Shown: positions 50,208-59,992 of the stretch, piece by piece | Numbering within the stretch: position 1 is the stretch's first letter | How the letters are laid out: each line of letters starts with the position of its first letter | NCBI GenBank assembly: GCA_964451415.1 | Contig: CAYVHU010000004.1 | Location: 1 to 64,000 of the forward strand | DNA length: 64,000 nucleotides | From: CAYVHU01 sp964451415 | GTDB lineage: Bacteria; Pseudomonadota; Alphaproteobacteria; Rhodospirillales; Magnetovibrionaceae | Direction: 5' to 3' | The notes under the pieces: model-generated | What the model was told of the DNA's origin: nothing | Database searches by the model: none | The model's input: the letters and a program-made list of their open reading frames with translations, nothing else | Position numbers and translations under genes: made by a program

Positions 50208-50545
50208 GCATTCTGAGACGCGCCACGTTTCTACGCTATACCACGGTGTTGTTTCTGTTGCTTGCCGGTGGCATTTCGCTGGTTTTGTTTTCGGTTAAAT
50301 ATCAGGTCCTGGATTTGGAAGGGACGCAACAACGCCTGAAACGCGAGTTGGGCAGCGAGCGTCGCGCGCTGCATGTGCTGCGCGCGGAATGGGCGCAAGT
50401 GAATAACCCAGCACGGCTTCGCGTGCTGGCGATCAAGACGCTGGGCATGGGCCCGATTCGCCCCTCTCAGGTTATGGACGTTGGTGCCGTGAAAGCGATT
50501 CCCCGACGTGAAAAAGTTGGCTCGAACACGCGGGGCGCGCCATGA
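50204..50545 (+). CDS. ftsL: cell division protein FtsL
   Basis: The 113-residue bitopic protein has a transmembrane helix at about 13-32 (TTVLFLLLAGGISLVLFSV), then a periplasmic coiled coil (GTQQRLKRELGSERRALHVLRAEW) and the NPARLRVLAIKTLGM segment conserved in FtsL. It joins FtsB and FtsQ to activate FtsWI. It is identified mainly by position, length and topology. It overlaps rsmH and ftsI by 4 bp each. Confidence 0.88.
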   Translation: MSILRRATFLRYTTVLFLLLAGGISLVLFSVKYQVLDLEGTQQRLKRELGSERRALHVLRAEWAQVNNPARLRVLAIKTLGMGPIRPSQVMDVGAVKAIPRREKVGSNTRGAP

Positions 50546-52350
50546 AGTCGGTCTTGAGCCCCCTGCGGGAAATTCCTTTCGAGACCTTGAACCATGAGCG
50601 CATCCGCATGGAAAGCATGCGTAAACAGGCTCTCGACCAAGGACGCACGCGTTTGTTGGTGACGGGGGTGGTGTTTGCTTTGGCGTTCGTTGTTCTGGGC
50701 GGGCGGTTGGTGGAACTCAGCCGTTACGGCGAGGCCGGCGCTCCTAAATGGCAGGCCCTGGCCCAGGCGAAAGCCAAGGCGACGGCGAAACGACGTGTAG
50801 TGTCGCGCGGAAATGTGCGGGATCGCAAAGGGCGGGTGCTGGCCGTCAGTTTGCCGACCCGGTCCCTCTATGTGGATCCCAAGGCCGCGCGAAGTGTGGG
50901 TAGCGCGCGTGAAGATACACAGCGTCTGCTTGGCGTTTTGCCGAAACTCAATCTTAAAAAGGTCATGAAAGAGATCAATGGACCGGGACGTTTCGAGTGG
51001 GTGGCGCGCAACTTGACGCCGGATCAGGTGTGGGCGGTGAACCGCTTGGGATTGCCGGGTTTCGGTTTTCGCAAGGGGGAACGACGGGTCTATCCCTACG
51101 GCTCTATTTTTGCCCATATTCTAGGATATACGGATACGGACGGACGTGGCATTGCCGGAATCGAGCGCACATTCGAACGCCGTCTCGGTGGCGAAGGCAA
51201 GGCGCTTACGCTGTCCGTCGATTTGCGGGTGCAGTCGATTTTGTACGATGCCGTGGGTCGCGCCATGGATAAATTCAAGGCCAAGGGCGCTGCGGGCGTG
51301 GTCATGAACGTGAATACCGGCGAAGTGCTTGCGATGGTGTCTTTGCCGGATTTCGACCCGAACAATCCGCAACAATCCCTGGGCGATCGAGGCTTCAATC
51401 GCGCCACCAAGGGGGTCTATGAAATGGGCTCGACATTCAAGCTTTTCACCACCGCCATGGCGCTGGATTCCGGTGTCGTGAAATTGACCGACGGTTATGA
51501 TGCGACACGCCCCATCCATATTGCGCGTTTCACCATTTCCGATTTTCACCCCAAGAAGCGCTGGTTGAGTGTGCCGGAAATTCTCACCTATTCTTCGAAC
51601 ATCGGCGCGGCCAAAATGGCGTTGGATGTGGGCGCAAAAACTCAGCGAAAATATCTGAAACGTTTCGGATTGTTGTCGGAACCGACCATAGAGTTGCCCG
51701 AAGTCGGAAGGCCCTTGTTTCCCGAATCGCCCGTACAATGGGGAAAGATTTCAACCATGACCATCGCCTACGGTCATGGCATTGCGGTCAGTGCCTTGCA
51801 AGTGGCGGCGGGCGTCTCGGCGTTGGTCAACGGCGGTGTGATGCACCAACCGACCTTGCTGAAAGTCCGCAACCCAGAGGTGCCGCGCGGCACGCGGGTC
51901 ATCAGCGCCAGGACATCGCGGGCAATGCGCGCGTTGATGCGAAAAGTAGTGCGTGACGGCACCGGCGGCGGTGCCGCGGTCAAGGGATATCTGGTGGGCG
52001 GAAAGACCGGGACGGCGGAAAAGGAAAAAAACGGTCGTTATGAAACCAAAGTCCTGGTGTCCAGTTTCGTCGGTGTGTTTCCCATGACGGCGCCGCGGTT
52101 CGTGGTGCTGGTGATGTTGGATGAACCCAAGGGCGACAAGACGACTTTCGGCTACGCCACCGGCGGTTGGGTCGCCGCGCCGGCGGTGGGACGGATTATC
52201 GCTCGGATGGGGCCGTTGTTCGGCCTGGCACCCGGTTCCGTCGATCCGAACGCGCAAAGCGCTCCTGGGCAACCCTTGTTTATTCCCGATGCCAAGGTAC
52301 CGCAGCGCACCGCGATGCGCGGGGGGGGTGTCCGTCGTGCGATTTATTGA
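50542..52350 (+). CDS. ftsI: peptidoglycan transpeptidase FtsI (PBP3)
   Basis: The 602-residue class B penicillin-binding protein has an N-terminal transmembrane helix (about 35-57), a pedestal/dimerisation domain and a transpeptidase domain with nucleophile Ser in GSTFK, SSN and KTGTAEK. It crosslinks septal peptidoglycan with FtsW. Near the 3' end the coding sequence contains a G8 run (52321-52328) that probably doubles as ribosome site for murE. Confidence 0.95.
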   Translation: MKSVLSPLREIPFETLNHERIRMESMRKQALDQGRTRLLVTGVVFALAFVVLGGRLVELSRYGEAGAPKWQALAQAKAKATAKRRVVSRGNVRDRKGRVLAVSLPTRSLYVDPKAARSVGSAREDTQRLLGVLPKLNLKKVMKEINGPGRFEWVARNLTPDQVWAVNRLGLPGFGFRKGERRVYPYGSIFAHILGYTDTDGRGIAGIERTFERRLGGEGKALTLSVDLRVQSILYDAVGRAMDKFKAKGAAGVVMNVNTGEVLAMVSLPDFDPNNPQQSLGDRGFNRATKGVYEMGSTFKLFTTAMALDSGVVKLTDGYDATRPIHIARFTISDFHPKKRWLSVPEILTYSSNIGAAKMALDVGAKTQRKYLKRFGLLSEPTIELPEVGRPLFPESPVQWGKISTMTIAYGHGIAVSALQVAAGVSALVNGGVMHQPTLLKVRNPEVPRGTRVISARTSRAMRALMRKVVRDGTGGGAAVKGYLVGGKTGTAEKEKNGRYETKVLVSSFVGVFPMTAPRFVVLVMLDEPKGDKTTFGYATGGWVAAPAVGRIIARMGPLFGLAPGSVDPNAQSAPGQPLFIPDAKVPQRTAMRGGGVRRAIY

Positions 52351-53797
52351 ACTGTTGAAAGGCATGGAGAACATGATCGGGGAGCGCACCGCCGTCGCGG
52401 AGCTGGAAATCAAGGGCCTGAGTTGTGATTCTCGCACCGTGCGCCCGGGGTTCGTGTTCGCCGCCTTGCCCGGCGCGCGTGTGGATGGGCGCGATTATAT
52501 CGCGGCGGCTATCGAGAATGGGGCGGTGTGCGTGCTGACGCCTGCGGGCACGAAAGCCGTGGCGGGCGTGTTGTTTGTGGAAGATGAGGAACCGCGGCGC
52601 GCCTTCGCAAAAATGGCGGCGAACTTTTATGGAGTGCAGCCCGAAACCGTGGTGGCGATCACCGGCACCAATGGTAAGACCTCCAGCGTCTCGTTCCTGC
52701 GGCAGATTTGGCAACACCTGGGACATAAGGCCGCGGGCCTCGGGACTCTCGGCGTGCATGGCGCGGGTTTCGATGAAGCGGGCGTTTTGACCACTTCGGA
52801 GCCCGTGAAGCTGCACGAAACCCTGAAACGTCTGGCGGATGCAGGCGTGGATCATTTGGCCATGGAGGCTTCCAGCATCGGGCTTGAACAATTCCGTCTG
52901 GATGGCGTGCGCATCAAAGCCGCAGGGTTCACCAACATTTCGCGCGATCATCTGGATTACCATGGCGATATGCAGAGTTATCTGCGCGCCAAGTTGCGTC
53001 TGTTTGCCGAAGTGGTGGAAGATGGCGGCGCGGCGGTCGTCAATGCCGATCGTCCCGAAGCGCAGGAAATTGTCGCCACGGCGCGCAAACGCGGCCTTGA
53101 GGTTCTCACCTATGGCCGGGCGGGCCAGCGCATCCGTCTTCTTGAACGCGAGGCCCAGGACGACGCGCAGCGCCTGCTGCTGCAGGTGGAAGGTCAAAAA
53201 ACCGAACTCTTCTTGCCGCTGGTGGGGGCGTTCCAGGTGGAAAATGCATTGTGTGCTTTGGGGCTCGCCCTGGCCGTAGGGGCGGATCGTCAAGGTGCGC
53301 TCGAAGCGCTGGAACGTTTGCAAGGTGCGCCGGGACGCATGCAGCGCATCGGCGCGCTCAACAATGGGGCGCGGGTCTATGTGGATTACGCTCACACGCC
53401 GGATGCCCTGGACAATGTCCTGTTGGCATTGCGGGCGCACACCGGCAACAAATTGTATGTGCTGTTCGGCTGCGGTGGCGAGCGCGATGTGGGCAAGCGC
53501 GCCGAAATGGGACGCGTCGCGTCGCGGCGTGCGGACGGCGTTATCGTCACCGACGACAACCCGCGCGGCGAAGATGCGGCCGCGATCCGTGCGCAGATCG
53601 TCGCCGCCACACGGGGGGGCGAAGAAATCGCGGATCGCGGCGCGGCGATTTTCAGCGCCATCGAAAAACTGCGGGCGGGGGACGTTCTGGTGCTGGCGGG
53701 AAAGGGTCATGAACAAAGTCAGATTATCGGCGACAGGGTCATTGCGTTCGACGACGCCGCGCAGGCCGCGGCCGCCATTGCGGAATTGGGGAGATGA
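52337..53797 (+). CDS. murE: UDP-MurNAc-tripeptide ligase MurE (meso-diaminopimelate-adding)
   Basis: The 486-residue Mur ligase has the P-loop ITGTNGKTSS, the MEASSIGL region, a carbamylated-Lys loop and the DNPR motif (TDDNPRGEDAAAI) typical of meso-diaminopimelate-specific enzymes. The start is GTG 52337, with the G-rich tract about 8 nt upstream; GTG 52328 is an alternative. It overlaps ftsI by 14 bp and murF by 4 bp. Confidence 0.94.
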   Translation: MRFIELLKGMENMIGERTAVAELEIKGLSCDSRTVRPGFVFAALPGARVDGRDYIAAAIENGAVCVLTPAGTKAVAGVLFVEDEEPRRAFAKMAANFYGVQPETVVAITGTNGKTSSVSFLRQIWQHLGHKAAGLGTLGVHGAGFDEAGVLTTSEPVKLHETLKRLADAGVDHLAMEASSIGLEQFRLDGVRIKAAGFTNISRDHLDYHGDMQSYLRAKLRLFAEVVEDGGAAVVNADRPEAQEIVATARKRGLEVLTYGRAGQRIRLLEREAQDDAQRLLLQVEGQKTELFLPLVGAFQVENALCALGLALAVGADRQGALEALERLQGAPGRMQRIGALNNGARVYVDYAHTPDALDNVLLALRAHTGNKLYVLFGCGGERDVGKRAEMGRVASRRADGVIVTDDNPRGEDAAAIRAQIVAATRGGEEIADRGAAIFSAIEKLRAGDVLVLAGKGHEQSQIIGDRVIAFDDAAQAAAAIAELGR

Positions 53798-55224
53798 TAG
53801 CGATGTGTGAGGGCTCTCCTTTGTGGACATCGACGCAGGCCGCACAGGCGACGCGCGGCGACGCGACGCGGGACTGGACGGCGCAAGGGGTGTCCATCAA
53901 CACCCGCACCTTACAGCCGGGCGATCTGTTCATCGCTTTGCACGGACCGCATACGGACGGTCACGATTTTGTTGCGGACGCCTTTGAAAAGGGCGCGGTG
54001 GCAGCGTGTGTGTCCCACCGTCCGCCGGTTCTTGATGCCGATGCGCCGTTGTTGGTGGTGGCGGACACGCAGGCGGCCCTGGAAGACCTGGCCCGTGCGG
54101 CGCGGGCGCGGCTGAAAGGCCGCGTCATTGCGCTGAGCGGTTCGTTGGGCAAGACCGGGACCAAGGAAGCCTTGAAACGGGTGCTCGCCGCGCAGGGCCG
54201 CACCCACGCCAGTGCGGGCAACCTGAACAACCATTGGGGGCTTCCGTTGAGCCTTGCACGGGCTCCTGCGGACAGCGATTTCACGGTGTTGGAAATGGGC
54301 ATGAATCACGCCGGGGAATTGACACCGTTGAGCCGTATGGCGCGGCCCCACGTGTGTTTGATCACCACCGTTCAGCCCGCGCATAGTGAATTTTTCGCCT
54401 CTCTGGACGAGATCGCCGACGCCAAGGCGGAGATTTTTCAAGGCGCGCAACCGGGCTGGACGGCGGTGCTGAACGCCGATATCGCCCAGTGTGCGCGTTT
54501 GCGCAAAGCGGCGGAGGCCGCAGACGCACAGACCATTCTCACCTTTGGCGAAAGCATCGGCGCTGATTTTCGGGTGATTGCGTTTGAAGCACACGCCGAC
54601 GGATCGTTGGTCAGCGCGCTGACGCCGCAAGGGGCCGTAACCTACTGGATCGGCGCTGCGGGTCGGCACTGGATCTTGAATTCGCTGGGCGTTCTGGCCA
54701 CCGTTCATGCCGTGGGCGGCAATGTGCGTGAAGCGGCGGCCGGGCTGGCGGAAGTAACTCCTCCGATAGGGCGCGGCGCAAAAAGCACCATCGCCATTGC
54801 GGGGGGGGCCTTCACGTTGATTGACGAAACGTACAACGCCTCGCCCGTTGCCATGCGCGCCGCTTTGGATGTTCTGGGCGCACAACCGCTGGGGAATGCG
54901 GGGCGACGCATCGCGGTGTTGGGGGATATGCTGGAACTGGGTGAAGATAGCGCCGCCGCGCACGCGGCCCTGGTCGATGCGCTGGTGGAAAATGCCGTGG
55001 ATGTGGTTTTTCTAAGCGGCGTGGCCATGGAGCATTTATGGAACGCTTTGCCCAAACCTTTGCGTGGCGCGTATGGCGAGACGTCCGTGCAATTGACCGA
55101 TGCGCTCCAAGACGCCATTGCCGTGGACGACGTGGTGATGATCAAAGGATCGGCCGGGGCGCGTATGGGTGTGCTCGTGGAGCGTCTTGCCGCGATGCGT
55201 GATGAAAAAATGGGGGGAACCTGA
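53794..55224 (+). CDS. murF: UDP-MurNAc-pentapeptide synthetase MurF
   Basis: The 476-residue ligase adds D-Ala-D-Ala to UDP-MurNAc-tripeptide. It has an N-terminal MurF-type substrate domain, the P-loop LSGSLGKTGTKEAL, LEMGMNHAGEL and the C-terminal IDETYNASPVAMRAAL ... LGDMLELG. ATG 53794 overlaps the murE stop; ATG 53803 is possible. Confidence 0.94.
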   Translation: MIAMCEGSPLWTSTQAAQATRGDATRDWTAQGVSINTRTLQPGDLFIALHGPHTDGHDFVADAFEKGAVAACVSHRPPVLDADAPLLVVADTQAALEDLARAARARLKGRVIALSGSLGKTGTKEALKRVLAAQGRTHASAGNLNNHWGLPLSLARAPADSDFTVLEMGMNHAGELTPLSRMARPHVCLITTVQPAHSEFFASLDEIADAKAEIFQGAQPGWTAVLNADIAQCARLRKAAEAADAQTILTFGESIGADFRVIAFEAHADGSLVSALTPQGAVTYWIGAAGRHWILNSLGVLATVHAVGGNVREAAAGLAEVTPPIGRGAKSTIAIAGGAFTLIDETYNASPVAMRAALDVLGAQPLGNAGRRIAVLGDMLELGEDSAAAHAALVDALVENAVDVVFLSGVAMEHLWNALPKPLRGAYGETSVQLTDALQDAIAVDDVVMIKGSAGARMGVLVERLAAMRDEKMGGT

Positions 55225-55227
55225 GCC

Positions 55228-56316
55228 ATGCTGTATCATTTCCTGGTTCCGTTAGCGGATCAGTTTCCGGCGTTTAATGTGTTTCGCTATTTGACGTTTC
55301 GCACCGGCGGTGCGGTGATGACGGCGTTGATCATCAGTTTTTTGATCGGTCCTCTCATGATCCGCGCGTTGCAGCTTAGGCAGAAGGGCGGACAGCCCAT
55401 CCGTGAGGACGGCCCGCAAGGCCATCTGTTGACCAAACAGGGTACGCCGACCATGGGCGGGCTGATGATCCTGGTCGCTGTGGTGCTATCGACCCTGCTG
55501 TGGGCGGATTATGACAATGGTTTCGTCTGGGTGGCTTTGGGGGTCACCCTGTCGTATGGGATCATCGGTTTTCTCGACGATTATCTGAAGGTTTCCCGGC
55601 GCAGCCACAAGGGCCTGCCGGGCAAGGGTAAATTTTTATTGCAAAGCGCGTTTGCCCTGGCGGCGGCGCTGTGGATCATGCGCCTTACGCCGCATCCCCT
55701 GTCCACCACGCTGGCGGTTCCGTTTTTTAAGGACCTGCTGGTTCAGTTCGGGTGGTTTTTCCCGTTTTTTTCGGTGTTCGTTATGGTCGGTTCGAGCAAC
55801 GCGGTGAACCTGACCGACGGGTTGGACGGTTTGGCGATTGTGCCGGTGATGATTGCGGCCGCGGTGTTCGCGCTGATTTCGTATCTGGTGGGCAATGCGG
55901 TGTTCGCTGGCTATCTGCAACTGCATTACGTTCCCGGCACGGGTGAACTGGCGGTGTTTTTGGGCGCCTTGCTGGGGGGCGGGCTTGGGTTTTTATGGTT
56001 CAATGCGCCGCCGGCGCGGGTATTCATGGGCGACACCGGATCGCTCGCCCTGGGCGGTGCCTTGGGAACGGTCAGCGTGATCACCAAGCATGAACTGGTG
56101 CTGGCCATCGTCGGCGGACTGTTCGTTTTGGAAACCGTTTCGGTGATCGTGCAGGTGGTGTCTTTCAAACTGACCGGCAAACGCGTCTTTGCCATGGCGC
56201 CGTTGCACCATCACTTTGAGAAAAAAGGCTGGGCCGAGGCCACCATCGTGATTCGCTTCTGGATCATCGCCACCATCTTGGCGCTGATCGGTTTGTCGAC
56301 TTTGAAACTGAGATAA
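55228..56316 (+). CDS. mraY: phospho-MurNAc-pentapeptide translocase MraY
   Basis: The 362-residue inner-membrane enzyme makes lipid I from UDP-MurNAc-pentapeptide and undecaprenyl phosphate. It has about ten transmembrane segments, GTPTMGGLMIL, GFLDDYLKV with the catalytic acidic residues, NAVNLTDGLDGLA and the C-terminal APLHHHFEKKGW. It starts 3 bp after murF. Confidence 0.96.
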   Translation: MLYHFLVPLADQFPAFNVFRYLTFRTGGAVMTALIISFLIGPLMIRALQLRQKGGQPIREDGPQGHLLTKQGTPTMGGLMILVAVVLSTLLWADYDNGFVWVALGVTLSYGIIGFLDDYLKVSRRSHKGLPGKGKFLLQSAFALAAALWIMRLTPHPLSTTLAVPFFKDLLVQFGWFFPFFSVFVMVGSSNAVNLTDGLDGLAIVPVMIAAAVFALISYLVGNAVFAGYLQLHYVPGTGELAVFLGALLGGGLGFLWFNAPPARVFMGDTGSLALGGALGTVSVITKHELVLAIVGGLFVLETVSVIVQVVSFKLTGKRVFAMAPLHHHFEKKGWAEATIVIRFWIIATILALIGLSTLKLR

Positions 56317-56340
56317 GATGAAGATATCGAGGGTTGCCGC

Positions 56341-57747
56341 ATGATTGGGTGCGAAGAGTTTGTCGCCAAACACGTTGCCGTTGTGGGCTTGGGAAAGTCC
56401 GGCCTGGCGGCGGCGCGCGCCTTGTGTCACGGCGGGGCCGGCGTCGTGGCGTGGGACGACGACGAGGCGGCGCGCGCTGGGGCCCGCCGTGCAGGAATTC
56501 CGCTGCGCGAACCTGAGCGCATCGACTGGACGTCCATGGACGCCCTGGTGATCAGTCCTGGCATTCCCCACACCTTTCCCACCCCCCATCGTGCAGCGCG
56601 TCTGGCCGCGGAGGCGGGTGTGCCGATCATCGGCGATGCAGAACTGTTGGTGCGTTCAAAACCCCAGGCCCCGCTCATTGCCATTACCGGCACCAACGGA
56701 AAGTCCACCACAACGGCGCTGCTGGGGCATATTCTAAGCCAAGCCGGACGCAAGGTGGAACTCGGGGGCAATCTGGGCCCGCCCATCGGCGATATGGTGA
56801 TGTTGGAACGCGACGGCGTGTACGTTCTGGAATTGTCGTCCTATCAATTGGATCTGTGTCCGACAGCGCGCTTCAAGGTGGCGATTTTGCTTAATGTTAC
56901 GCCCGATCACCTTGAGCGCCATGGCGGCATGGACGGGTATGTTCGTGCGAAGAAACATATTTTTCACGGCCAGGGTGCCGGTGATGCCGCGATTGTCGGT
57001 GTCGACGACGCCATAACGCAAGCTATCTTTGAAGATTTGAGCGCGGACAAGCGCCGCAAAGTCTATCCCGTCTCAAGCGAACGCAAGGTTCCCCACGGCG
57101 TTTATATTGTCGATGACACGCTGGTTGACGATCTGGAGGCGGACGCGCAAGCGGTGATGGAGCTGCGTGAGGCTCCCCGTCTGGCGGGACGCCATAACGC
57201 GCAAAACATCTGTGCGGCGTACGCGGGCGCGCGTTTGATGGAGGTTGATTCGGATGTGATCGTTGCCGCCATACGTTCTTTCCCCGGCCTGGCGCATCGT
57301 CAGGAAATGGTGGCGCGCATTGCCGCCGTGAGTTTTGTCAACGACAGCAAGGCGACCAATGCCGAAGCGGCTTCTAAGGCGCTGGCAAGTTATGAGGATA
57401 TCTACTGGATCGTCGGCGGGCGTGCCAAGGAAACGGGGCTGCAAGGGGTGGAGCTCTTTTATAATCGTGTGCGCAAGGCCTTTTTGATCGGTGAGGCGGC
57501 ACAAGTTTTTGCCCATGATTTAGAAGGCCGTATTGATTTTGAGATCAGCGGCGATCTGGATACCGCCGTTCACGCAGCGTTTGTGGCGGCGCAGGCCGAC
57601 GGCCTTGAGCGCCCCGTGGTTTTGTTGTCGCCCGCATGCGCCTCGTTCGATCAGTTTGCGAATTTCGAGGCGCGCGGCGAAGCCTTTCGCGGCTTAGTCG
57701 AGGAACTGCGCGGCGCGTCCTTTCCTGCTCGGAGTTCGGTGTTATGA
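56341..57747 (+). CDS. murD: UDP-MurNAc-alanine-D-glutamate ligase MurD
   Basis: The 468-residue Mur ligase has an N-terminal Rossmann-like domain (VAVVGLGKSGLAAARAL), the P-loop ITGTNGKSTTTALL, ELSSYQLDL and HRQEMVARIAAVSFVNDSKATN in the C-terminal region. It adds D-Glu to UDP-MurNAc-L-Ala. The 24-bp gap after mraY is the largest inside the Mur block. It overlaps ftsW. Confidence 0.94.
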   Translation: MIGCEEFVAKHVAVVGLGKSGLAAARALCHGGAGVVAWDDDEAARAGARRAGIPLREPERIDWTSMDALVISPGIPHTFPTPHRAARLAAEAGVPIIGDAELLVRSKPQAPLIAITGTNGKSTTTALLGHILSQAGRKVELGGNLGPPIGDMVMLERDGVYVLELSSYQLDLCPTARFKVAILLNVTPDHLERHGGMDGYVRAKKHIFHGQGAGDAAIVGVDDAITQAIFEDLSADKRRKVYPVSSERKVPHGVYIVDDTLVDDLEADAQAVMELREAPRLAGRHNAQNICAAYAGARLMEVDSDVIVAAIRSFPGLAHRQEMVARIAAVSFVNDSKATNAEAASKALASYEDIYWIVGGRAKETGLQGVELFYNRVRKAFLIGEAAQVFAHDLEGRIDFEISGDLDTAVHAAFVAAQADGLERPVVLLSPACASFDQFANFEARGEAFRGLVEELRGASFPARSSVL

Positions 57748-58880
57748 AAACCTTCGCCCGTACCGATACTTCCATCGTTGGCCGCTGGTGGTGGACCATC
57801 GACCGCTGGACATTGGCGGCGGTGGTCGTGATTGCGGCCTTGGGGGCGATTCTGGTCATGGCGGCATCGCCCGCGGTGGCGCACCGTATCGGTCTGGATA
57901 ATTATTATTTTGTGCGCCGTCAGTTTGTATTCTTGCCGATGGCGCTGGGGATCATGCTGGTGACCTCTCTATTGAGCCCGCACGCGGTGCGCCGTTTGGC
58001 GCTGGCGATGTTTGTGGGTGCGCTCATCGGCATGGTTCTGGTGTTGTTTGTCGGGGCGGAAATCAAGGGAGCGTCGCGGTGGCTGTCCATCGCGGGACTA
58101 TCGTTACAGCCTTCTGAATTCATCAAACCCAGTTTTGCAGTGGTGACGGCGTGGATGCTGGCGGCGCAAAAGCTTGACAAAGACGTGCCGGGGTATGCCA
58201 TCGCCACCGGCCTGTTGGTGGTGGTGGTCGCCTTGCTTTTGTCGCAGCCGGACTTCGGCATGACCATCGTTGTCGCCAGCGTTTGGGCGGTGCAATTTTT
58301 CATCGCCGGTCTGCCGTTGATTCTGGTGGGTGCGGTGGCGCTGATCTTTATCATGGGAGGCTTCGGAGCCTATCTGACAATGGAGCATGTGCGCGTGCGT
58401 ATCGATCGGTTTTTCGATCCCTTGAGCGCGCAGAGCTATCAGGTGGAGAAAGCCCTGAACGCGTTCAGATTCGGCGGCCTGTTCGGGCGCGGTCCAGGTG
58501 AAGGCCGGGTGAAGGAAGTGCTGCCCGATGCGCATACGGATTTCATTCTTGCGGTGGCCGGGGAAGAATTCGGCCTGCTGCTGAGCCTGCTGATCGTCGT
58601 GTTGTTCGCTTTTGTCGTGTTACGTGGGTTTTCGCGCGTTTTCAAAGACAGCGACTATTTCGTTCTGGTGGCGGTGACGGGATTGCTGACACAGTTCGCC
58701 TTGCAGGCCATCATCAACATCGCCTCGACCACCAATCTCATTCCGCCCAAGGGGATGACGCTGCCGTTCATCAGTTACGGCGGTTCCAGCACACTGGCCC
58801 TGGGTCTTGGCATGGGGATGGTGCTGGCGTTGACCCGGGTGCGTGTTGGGGTGACCCATGATTCCGGAGGTGAATCATGA
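57744..58880 (+). CDS. ftsW: septal peptidoglycan polymerase FtsW
   Basis: The 378-residue SEDS-family membrane glycosyltransferase has about ten transmembrane segments and the conserved GASRWLSIAGLSLQPSEFIKP loop, GPGEGRVKEVLPDAHTDFILAVAGEEFG and GMTLPFISYGGSS. It polymerises septal glycan as partner of FtsI. ATG 57744 overlaps the murD stop, with GGAG upstream. Confidence 0.95.
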   Translation: MKTFARTDTSIVGRWWWTIDRWTLAAVVVIAALGAILVMAASPAVAHRIGLDNYYFVRRQFVFLPMALGIMLVTSLLSPHAVRRLALAMFVGALIGMVLVLFVGAEIKGASRWLSIAGLSLQPSEFIKPSFAVVTAWMLAAQKLDKDVPGYAIATGLLVVVVALLLSQPDFGMTIVVASVWAVQFFIAGLPLILVGAVALIFIMGGFGAYLTMEHVRVRIDRFFDPLSAQSYQVEKALNAFRFGGLFGRGPGEGRVKEVLPDAHTDFILAVAGEEFGLLLSLLIVVLFAFVVLRGFSRVFKDSDYFVLVAVTGLLTQFALQAIINIASTTNLIPPKGMTLPFISYGGSSTLALGLGMGMVLALTRVRVGVTHDSGGES

Positions 58881-59992
58881 CAGCCCTTCATGTTCTTCTG
58901 GCGGCCGGCGGAACCGGCGGGCATGTCTTTCCTGCCGAGGCCTTGGCGGCGGAATTGATGGGGCGCGGCTATCGTTTGGGGCTGGTGACGGACCGGCGCG
59001 GCGGCGCTTATGGCGGGACGCTCGGGGCCTTGGAAACGCATCGTATCCGTGCCGGTGGCTTGGCCGGTAAAAGCGTTCCGGCGCGCATCAGAAGCGTTGC
59101 GGAACTGGGCATAGGCACATGGCAGGCGTGGCGTTTGTTGCGGCGCTTGGATCCGGACGTGGTGGTGGGTTTCGGCGGCTATGCCTGCGCGCCCACGATG
59201 CTGGCCGCATCCTTCGGCGCCGCGCCGACGGTATTACATGAACAAAACGCGTTGCTGGGGCGGGCCAATCGTATGCTGGCCGGGCGGGTGGATGTGATTG
59301 CGACGTCTTTTCCAAAGACGCGCGGCGTTCCTGAAAAGGCGCGTGCCAAGGTGGAACTGACCGGCATGCCGGTGCGCGCCAACATCATATCCGAGGCCGC
59401 GACACCGTATCCTTGCGTTGAGGAGGGTGGAGAGTTGTGTGTGTTGGTGATGGGTGGCTCGCAAGGGGCCACGGTGTTGAGCGACGTCGTGCCGCGGGCG
59501 CTTGCCAGATTGCCGGAATGCGTTCGTGCGCGTCTGGATGTGGTTCAGCAATGCCGCGAGGAAGATATTGATGAGGTCCGTACCCTTTACCGCGACAGTG
59601 GCATCCGCGCCCATTTGGCGGCTTTTATCGAGGATGTTCCCGAGCGTCTTGCGCGGGCGCATCTTGTGATTGCGCGCGCGGGGGCCTCGACGGTGGCGGA
59701 GGCGCTGGCGGTGGGCAGACCCGCCATTTTGGTGCCCTATCCCTTTGCCGCTGACGACCACCAGACGGACAATGCGCGCGCCGTGGATGCGGCGGGTGCG
59801 GGTTGGATCATGCCGCAAGAGACTTTTAATGCCGAATCATTGGCCGTGCGTCTTGACTCGTTGTTCGGCCTTCCGGCCGTTTTGCAAAAGGCGGCGCTCT
59901 GCGCCCACGATTTGGGGCGTGTCGATGCCGCGCAGCGCCTGGGCGATGTGGTGGCGCGCCTGAGCGCGCACAAACGTAGGAACGCGTCATGA
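58877..59992 (+). CDS. murG: UDP-GlcNAc transferase MurG (lipid II synthesis)
   Basis: The 371-residue GT-B glycosyltransferase has AAGGTGGHVFPAEALA at the N-terminus, VVGFGGYACAPTMLAA, LHEQNALLGRANRML and, in the C-domain, VMGGSQGATVLSDVVP and RAGASTVAEALAVGRPAILVPYPFAADDHQ. It converts lipid I to lipid II on the inner face of the membrane. It overlaps both neighbours by 4 bp. Confidence 0.96.
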   Translation: MTALHVLLAAGGTGGHVFPAEALAAELMGRGYRLGLVTDRRGGAYGGTLGALETHRIRAGGLAGKSVPARIRSVAELGIGTWQAWRLLRRLDPDVVVGFGGYACAPTMLAASFGAAPTVLHEQNALLGRANRMLAGRVDVIATSFPKTRGVPEKARAKVELTGMPVRANIISEAATPYPCVEEGGELCVLVMGGSQGATVLSDVVPRALARLPECVRARLDVVQQCREEDIDEVRTLYRDSGIRAHLAAFIEDVPERLARAHLVIARAGASTVAEALAVGRPAILVPYPFAADDHQTDNARAVDAAGAGWIMPQETFNAESLAVRLDSLFGLPAVLQKAALCAHDLGRVDAAQRLGDVVARLSAHKRRNAS

